From contig OY727093.1 in the NCBI GenBank assembly GCA_963402885.1, positions 12,969,501-13,033,500 on the forward strand: a stretch of DNA of 64,000 bases, written 5' to 3'. A program made the position numbers and the translations under genes. The stretch is from Antedon bifida. Taxonomy: Eukaryota > Echinodermata > Crinoidea > Comatulida > Antedonidae. Shown piece by piece: positions 54,101-63,100 of this stretch; the stretch's first letter is position 1, and each line of letters begins with the position of its first letter. The notes beneath the pieces are model-generated. The model ran no database searches. It worked only from the letters and a program-made list of their open reading frames with translations, and was not told the origin of the DNA.

Positions 54101-57100
54101 ATTTATAATACTTACTCAACAGATGTTGATGAATGTACTGAAGCGAAATACGAATGCGATGTGCATGCATCCTGTAATAATACAATTGGAAGTTACAACT
54201 GTACATGCAACGATGGTTATACAGGCGACGGAATAACGTGTTACGGTAAATATTATGACAGGAGACAGGTGTAGTACACCCATAAACATGATAATACCAG
54301 TTTTATTTTATATATACAATCCAGGAAAACACTAATCTTGATAGAATTCTAATTTTTAGAACAAACCTTTTTTGACTACAACCAAGAAACAAGCTCAAGT
54401 TTACGAGAAAATCATGATTCAACAAATGGCACGGAACTGATTTCACTCACATTTAAACCATCGTGTGGATTCCCATATGGAAATAAATTTTACAAAGAAT
54501 TGTATGTAAGTATGTGTTAAGTAAAGTCATGCTAAACGGTAACACAAATATATAACCTATGTTATGCCTTCATTCATTCATTCATTCATTCATCTAATTT
54601 AATTTATTGTCATTTGCATATAAAATATACATACACATTTTTGCTCTGAGATATACAAAAAGAGAAATAAATGAAAACTAACAATTACAAAGTGTCACAT
54701 CACTCGTGTACGGTATATTGACAAGCATTCAGTTCCCGAATGGCAGCTGGATAAAAGCTGTTACGAAATCTATTTGTAGGTAAAGTCTACCGCTACGTAA
54801 CACCTCAAATACATTATGCATGGGATGAGTAGAATCTTGCCATATAGAATGTGTTTTCTTAATTAATCGATTTTCAAAAACAAATTCAATAGAATAGTCC
54901 AATTTCAATTTCTTATGATATTAACACAAAACACAGAGCGGGTGGTTGAGCTGTAACCCGCTGAGGATAGATACATATTATACGTGGGACGAGCTACGCG
55001 TTTTCCGCTTACCGTTACCGCTCGTCTGTGTAAATTGGCCGTGATAACTTCCGTTTGATGTCAGAAATTCGTTATGTTTACTATTTATTATTGCCGTATG
55101 TAGTTAGGACCAATACCTGAATTATAAACATATTGTTTGTTTTGTGTGACATAGTTTACCGAGAATGGTGTCATCGCATTCATTGAAGAAAATGCAGAAA
55201 AATATGGATATCCGAATGCATACGACAATGGGTTTAATGGTGATAGTGCTCAAGCTATGCTCATTGCACCATTTTGGACCGACGTTGACCTAACTCAAGA
55301 GTATGGTGATGTCTATTATCAGGTAATGTACTCGTCATGCTAAAAACAAAATTGTTATTAAATATTACACAGTTTTGACAATGTATTATGTATTATGTTA
55401 ATCTGGTCATAATGACATACAATCTAGTTTTACTTTTATAGGTCCACGACACATATGACTCTGTTATTATGGATGCTAACCAAAGAATTCAAAATAATCA
55501 GGATACCAGTAATTTACAGTTTAATGGAACTTGGATGTTGGTTGTTACTTGGTACCAAGTCCCTCAATATTTAGTAAATTACACTTATGAAAAGGTAATT
55601 CATTTATTGTTAAAATAAACAATTAATACATATACAAATATATATATATATATATTATATTGTCTACGAGAAAAAGATAACCGGTTACAGTGCTTGATAC
55701 CATTGGTAGAGCTAGATATGTATAACTAATAAAAATAAAACTTGGTTACTTCATGGTACTGTATTCACTACAAATTTGTTTCGTATGCTAGCAGGGCTAA
55801 CACACTCATCAGGTCAAAAGTACAACTTTTCAATTTTATGCTTAATTTATGTTTATTTATTTTAGCCAAACACATTCCAAGCAGCTTTGATAACAGATGG
55901 AATATATGGATATATATTTTTCAATTTTGAGGAGCCAAAAATGTTATGGGATACATCTATTATAGTGAATAAAAACTTGATAATTGGATATAACCGCGGA
56001 GACGCGTTAGTGAATGTGCAGTCGGATTTCTTTCAATCTATGAATGACGCCTATAAACCAGATAGTATAAATGGAAACACAAATTTGAGAGGAAGGTGGA
56101 TTTATCGAAGCGAGAGCAATACAGAAAATACAGTGAATCCATGTCTTAAGTGTGTAGAATGGTACACCAGGCAGCCAGAAAATGACGAATGGATTGGAGA
56201 GCTAGGCTCGTGTCCTTGTGGCTTTAGTCAGGGTAGTGGTGATCTGGCGTATTCACAAAGTAACAACAACACCGACTTGGATCCACAATTGGATGATGAT
56301 ATATTGGCTAATATAGAAAAATTATCTGGTAGGTGAAACACACCTGGTATATATACTTATGATATGGCAAACACAAATCAGCTGCTCATACGATGCAATT
56401 TCATGCAGTGTTATTATGCCTTTCTGTAATTTTTTCTTATTATCAACGTTAATATTGTTATTACCTTCTATAGGCTCCCCTTTCTGTTTGATTACTGCAC
56501 TACCAAATAGTAATGGAGCGGGCATGCAATGCTGTTACAGGGACGATCATTCACTAATTGAAGGTTTTGGAACAACTCAATCCAGTAGCTTTGTACTCAT
56601 GCATCAATTTCTAACAGGGAATGCATTTCTTTCTGATCAATATCAAAATTACATTGGTAAATGTTATGTTCTTAATGCTTATGTGATAAAATATTTATTA
56701 TGATTGCTATGATTGATTGAACTTTATACAAAATTCTATTTTGCCTACAATACTTTAATTAGTACTTGAAATCCTATATTTCCTTTTTTTTTAAATGATA
56801 GATGACGATTTGTATCCACGTTACTACTGTTGTGGAGCATCTCAAGATGAACAATTATGTAATATGTATGCTGAAAAACGACCGGCTGGGAAATGTGAAG
56901 GATACATTCCTCCTAAAACCGGTAAGGATTGTTGTTATGTTCCAAAGGTTCTTTTTTAATAGGGGTTGCACTTTCTTGATTTACTTAATGATACCTCATT
57001 TTTTAGGATGGATGTTTGGTGATCCTCATCTTGAAACACTTGATGGATTAAACTTTACTTTCAATGGATTAGGAGAATACACACTTCTTGATGTGGATGA

Positions 57101-60100
57101 TGGATTTATTGTTCTGCAAGGGAGAACTGAGAAGGTTGATGAAAGTCTAAATGCCACCATATTTACAGCATTTTCTGCACAGCAAGCAGAGTCTACAAAG
57201 GTATTACTATGATTTGGAAGATCATATTAAACATGATCAAATATTCAAATCACGCTCCGATAATGCCATTTTAACACTGTGTAACAAAATTCTAGCAAAT
57301 ATGTTTTTTTCTTCTTATAGTTTCAAATAGTGTTAAAAGGAAGTAGTGGCTTTGAAGTTATTCTCAATGAGACAGATTCAATTAATCGCACTGATATCAT
57401 AACTGGTAAAAAATAATTATATTATTACATATCCTGTACCGTGTATTAGTTGTGAAATGATTGTATTAACTACCAATGGTGACTTGAACTATCTCCATAA
57501 CTATTAACCAATTTCATGGCCGGAAAACATTATTAGGAAGATTGCATGAAAGTAATACTAACATTAATATGTAGGCTACTGATTAAAACTTTATTATACT
57601 GCTTTTAACAGGTCCTTACGTTCCACCAGAAGATCCTAATTTTTCTGTACAACTAAAAGTCGATGATAACAATAAAGAATACATTGTGGCACTATGGTCT
57701 TCTAAATTTGCAATATCGGTCTCCCCACTCTTCAACATGTTGGAAATTGTAGTTTCAACTCCTGACAGATTTATGAACAAAACAATAGGTTTACTGGGTA
57801 AGGTAGTAAGAAGTTTGTTGATTATAAATGTTTATTTGGAGTGTAGTAGAACAGAATGCATCAAGAACTTTCTCTCATAGTATAGATTCTCTTACAGATG
57901 TAAAAACGAAGCCATACTATCGATTTAGTTTGATTTAGGCTTGATCACATGATATATTATGTTCAAACAATGACAGGTTTGTTTTTGTTTATTCTGCATA
58001 GTTAAATATAAATTGTTATTTTTAAAAAATAGGAGTTTGGAATGGTAACACAGACGATGATTTCACATACAAGAATGGAGATATTTTGCCAAAAGATAGT
58101 AGTGAACAAGAAATATTCGATTATGGAGAAACTTGTAAGTTAAATAAAATTGTAAATGTTGATACTGATATCAGTTTCATGTTACTATTAAATATTAGGC
58201 CTAAACAAAGTTAAAATGTTTTTTTAGATAATAATTATTTTTTGTATAATACTATTTTTAGTTTAATATACACAAGGGGAAAGTAAAATGTTTTAGAATA
58301 TAATTAATTATTGAATAATATTATTTTCAGGGAGAACAACACCAGAGACTTCTCTATTTTATTATACACAAGGGGAAAGTTGGAATACTTATAATAATGT
58401 TCAGTTTGTACCAGTTTTTCTCGACGACTTAATGTCTTCCATGGAAATTGGAATTCAAGCTAATTTTACTGATATATGTGGAGAGGACGTTAGTTGTCTG
58501 TATGATGGGTTAGTGACAGGGAACATGAACATTGCTATGAATACAAAGACTACCAATGATATAAACAAAGATACTGCGGATAAACTTGGTAAATGTGTGG
58601 GCTTTTTTTTCATTTACTGAAAAGTAGGAAACATCGTTTCTATGTATGCTATAAGATGATTTTATTTACATTTAGTAGTGTTGTATTATACATGAATCAT
58701 TGTATTATGTGTCATTACAGAGAACTTTCCTCCGCGTATACTTAATGGACCACAGGAATTGAGGGTAGAGGTAAACCAATCAGTTCATTTGAATATCACA
58801 GCAATTGACCCAGAAGGGAGCATTGTATCCTATTCTTTGCTGACGTCTTCAGAAGAAGCGAACATTGACATAGACTGTAAGTACTATTAAAAAAATAGAT
58901 TTTTTTGTGAATAATCCTTTGAAACTAATCTGAAAGTGAATGTGAAAAAGAAGCTGTAAGTCATATTGATTTAACCAGACAATTAATGTATTGAATCAAT
59001 CTGAAAGCTGATTCTATCCTCTTTTATTTTTCTTGATCAGCTGGACTCTTTACCTGGACTCCATTCAGTAGTTCCGTGACGCAAATTACGTTCATCGCTA
59101 CTGATGATAAATTTGCAACAGTAGCTCTTCAGCCAATCATTTATTTGTGTGAGTGCCACAATGGCGGGATATGCAACTATAACCAGCAAAGACCTGAATC
59201 TGATATAAATGTTGATAAGTTTGCTGTAAGTACGATATCGTTAATGTCCTTTCCGTCATAGTTTCAAAAGTCTCAAATTGTTGTCAAGAATTCGTTCTAC
59301 AAGCATATTGTTTTCTTTGTAGCTTGTTGAATGTGTGTGTCCACCTGGGTATGTTGGATCTGATTGTGGGACGGTCTATGATGCATGTGCAGACAACTAT
59401 TGCTACCCAGGCGTCACATGCGTTGACAGGCTTCCTCCTGCTATAGATGCTACATGCTCAGCTTGTCCTACGGGTTTTGATGGCACTGGAGTGAAGTGCT
59501 GGGGTATGTAAACATAGGTTTTATTTATATACATCCGAACAATACTATCTGCTTACAATGACGAAAACGAATGACTCTGTGTGAGAAGGCATTAGTTTCA
59601 GACTTTCTTCTCTGTGCCGTTTTGTTTTTTAGGCAAGATGAAACGCACATTGCTTCATCTGAATATGTGACATCCTTTAGTATTAAGTGTTTTCATATGT
59701 ATTTCAGATGTTGATGAGTGTATGAATGCAGACAACAATTGTCAACAGGGTTGTCAGAATACAGCTCCTGGATATGAATGTTACTGCTTTGTCGGCTACA
59801 GACTACAACAACTTGAACAATCAAGTGAATGTGTCGGTAAGTTTTTTAAAAACCTGCTGTTTTGTCTATAAACCAATACATTCTTTACGTAAGAAGTGTT
59901 TTTTAGTGTTATTCTATAACAATTTAAATTACACAATGTCATAAACAGTATTGCATATCCAAAAATTACAATTATTATTTGTATTGCAGATATAAATGAA
60001 TGTATAGGGTTGGCAATGAATAACTGTAGTAGCGATGCCGTATGTAACAACACACTTGGCTCATATAATTGCACATGCAATGATGGTTATACTGGAGATG

Positions 60101-63100
60101 GATATACTTGTATGGGTATGATTTTAAGCTTTTTTTCTAAATTTGATTGTGGATGTAAGCCTGTTTTCTCTCACAAGCTCACGTTTAACTTTGACACATA
60201 ATATGCTAGTTGATTTCAGAGCTTGGATCAACTGAAATCACATAATTCTGGACACCGTTCTTAAATTGAAGATTGGAATTAAAGCGCTTTTTAATTTTAA
60301 ATTGTTACTGACTAAATTACAGATATAAATGAATGTTTCATTACAAATGGCTGCCATGAATATGCTACTTGTGAAAATATAATTGGTTCTTACATGTGCG
60401 AATGCCGAACAGGATTTATAGGAGATGGATTCAACTGTATAGGTAACAAACAACCTTCATTATCATTATGGTATAATATTAATAAAAACAATAGGATTGC
60501 TAACCTTTTTTTTGTATGACAAAGGTATAGGCCTAATTCTTGTAGGTTACTCATCTCAAGATTTGACTTCTGGGCCTGTAAAAAATAAATATATGTTGCT
60601 AGTTTATTTACAAAAGTTTCAATACATGGAAGATAAATTGAACAAGATTTACACATATTATAATATCCTACTATTGTCTTATTTAGATATCGATGAATGT
60701 TCTACTGCCACCAACTTATGTGATATGAATTCTGTATGTACTAACACAAATGGATTCTATAGTTGCGAATGCATTATTGGATTTACGGGTAATGGGACGT
60801 ATTGTGGTGACATAGATGAGTGCCAATTAGCGAGATACAATTGCAACCGATTTGCCAACTGTAGGAACGTTGAAGGAGGATATATGTGTAGTTGCATCGA
60901 AGGTTATGAAGGGGATGGGAAAATATGTAACAGTAAGTACTTTATGGTAACAGTATAACATCCCGCAAACATGTTCACAATTTCCACAATGTGTGGAGTA
61001 TGCCTATGGAGTGCAAACTCTGCCAAAATTCAAAGTGAAACAAATGTTTTTGCTTTGTATAGAAATAGACGTGTGCCTTACAAAAGTGTGTCCAGAAAAT
61101 TCAACATGTATTGAAGAAATCAACGATTGTAGATGTAACAGCGGATTCTACTATTTAGAAGGAATATGTGCTGGTAAGTTTAAAACTACTTTCGATAATT
61201 TATTCAAATTCTCGAACACAACAGATCATCAATTTTTATCAATGTAAATGAATGACAAAAGTTAAAATCAGTGTAGGCCTATAGATTATATTTGTACCGT
61301 AATTTTTCAACAATTGTGTAACGTTTGCTACTACAGATTTTGACGAATGCGCCAATAACAGAAACCTTTGCAAACCAGGTTCCACGTGTATAAATTCACC
61401 TGGAACTTATGAATGCAAGTGTGATGCAGGCTATATACAAAACCAAGATGAATGTGATGGTAACAAATCTACTATTATATTATAAACATAACATTATATT
61501 ATCAAACAAGATGTTATTGACATAGAAACTGATTTCTATAATAATAAGTAAAAGAAGAATGACTTTTTCTAATGTGTGATCAACGAAAAAATGAAAACAA
61601 ATAAAAGAATTAGGATGGCTATAACGAGGCATTTAATAAAAAGGCAAATTGCCTTAAAATGTAAATGTGACATGTTTCGAGAAATATTCTCATCATCAGA
61701 ACAGTAAACAACGCCTATAGTGCTTATATACCAATAGGACATATTGCATGTAAATAAGTAAGTAATTAGCATAATAATGAAACAAGAAATGAAGGCAACA
61801 ACCAATCATATGGCAAGTGTGACGCCTAAGTTATAGATTTGTTTGTTCAAGAAAGGCTTACTCCACGAGATGTGGAGGGCTTCCTTGACCTTAAGTTTGA
61901 AAGCGGAATCTGCAGAATCCAGAACAGTGAAGCAACCCGCATTAGCGAGGGCCTTACACCGTTCTGAATCCTGCAGATGTTGAAAAATGGTTTCACCAAT
62001 ATACATGGAATTACATCCCATACATTTAAATTTATATACAACACGAGAGCGGAACACATCAGGGATAGGGTCCTTAAGACTAAACAAGTTTGAAATTTTG
62101 AATGATTTGAAAGCTAATTTAATATTAATACCTTTGCAATATTTACGTGTAATTTTGTCGATTCTTTGTTGTGCGCATTTGGCAAACTGTAAGGTAATTT
62201 AAAATAAAGAACCTTGTTTTGTTCAATAATCGACTCAACTGACGCAACATTGCAAGGAGAAAAAATATTACTAAGATATCTGTAAATATTGTCATTAATT
62301 AGACTGAGTGGAAAACAGTTTTTACTTAAAATGGTTTTAAGAGTTGAAATGTCATTGTTAAAGCTAGACCAGGAATTATTCAATTTGTAAACTCTGTCAA
62401 TCAAAGTACGAACAAGCCCAATTTTGTAAGAAAAGGAAGTGAAACTGTTAAAATTAGTGAGGAGACCCGTGAAGGTAGGCTTTCTGAAGACCGAAGTTAC
62501 GACAGAAGAACCATTATTGTTTAACATTATATCTAAAAATGGAAGACAATGGTCAATCTCATATTCAACTGTGAACTTTATGTTGGGGTGCTGATCGTTA
62601 AAGATTTATTGTCCTCCTAAAAAAATATTTTGTTAAAATGTTTTTGTTGAATATGTTATTTTAATGTCACATAATAGTTATTCACTCTCACAAAAAATTG
62701 GGTCTGAAAAAAATGTATTTACCTGAGAAAAATGTAATTTAAAGCAAAAAATGGTCAAATTGTCTGGAAGACAATGAGTTTTTGGGTAATTTAACTGTTT
62801 ATTTTGTCTTTTTATAGGTGAAATAATTTTTTTTCCCCGTTTTTTTTCTTATGGAAGTGAACAACTTCATTAAAACTGCAAAATGGCCTATTTAAAGTTC
62901 GATTTTAAAAATCTCTATTTTTCATGATTTTGGGGGACAATACATCTTTAATATAGTCAAAGAAAGTATTTGCATCATCTTTTGTATTGAATAAACAAAA
63001 AATGTCATCAACATAACGACGGTAAAACATGACCGAAGCTTGTGAGAAGTTCTTTAACCATGTTTGTTCATGATGACCCATAAATAAATTGGCTAAAACA

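Noticed and set aside
58261-58330. Extra VWD exon
   Set aside because: Only 18 bp match the true exon, no donor follows in frame, and stop codons appear at once.
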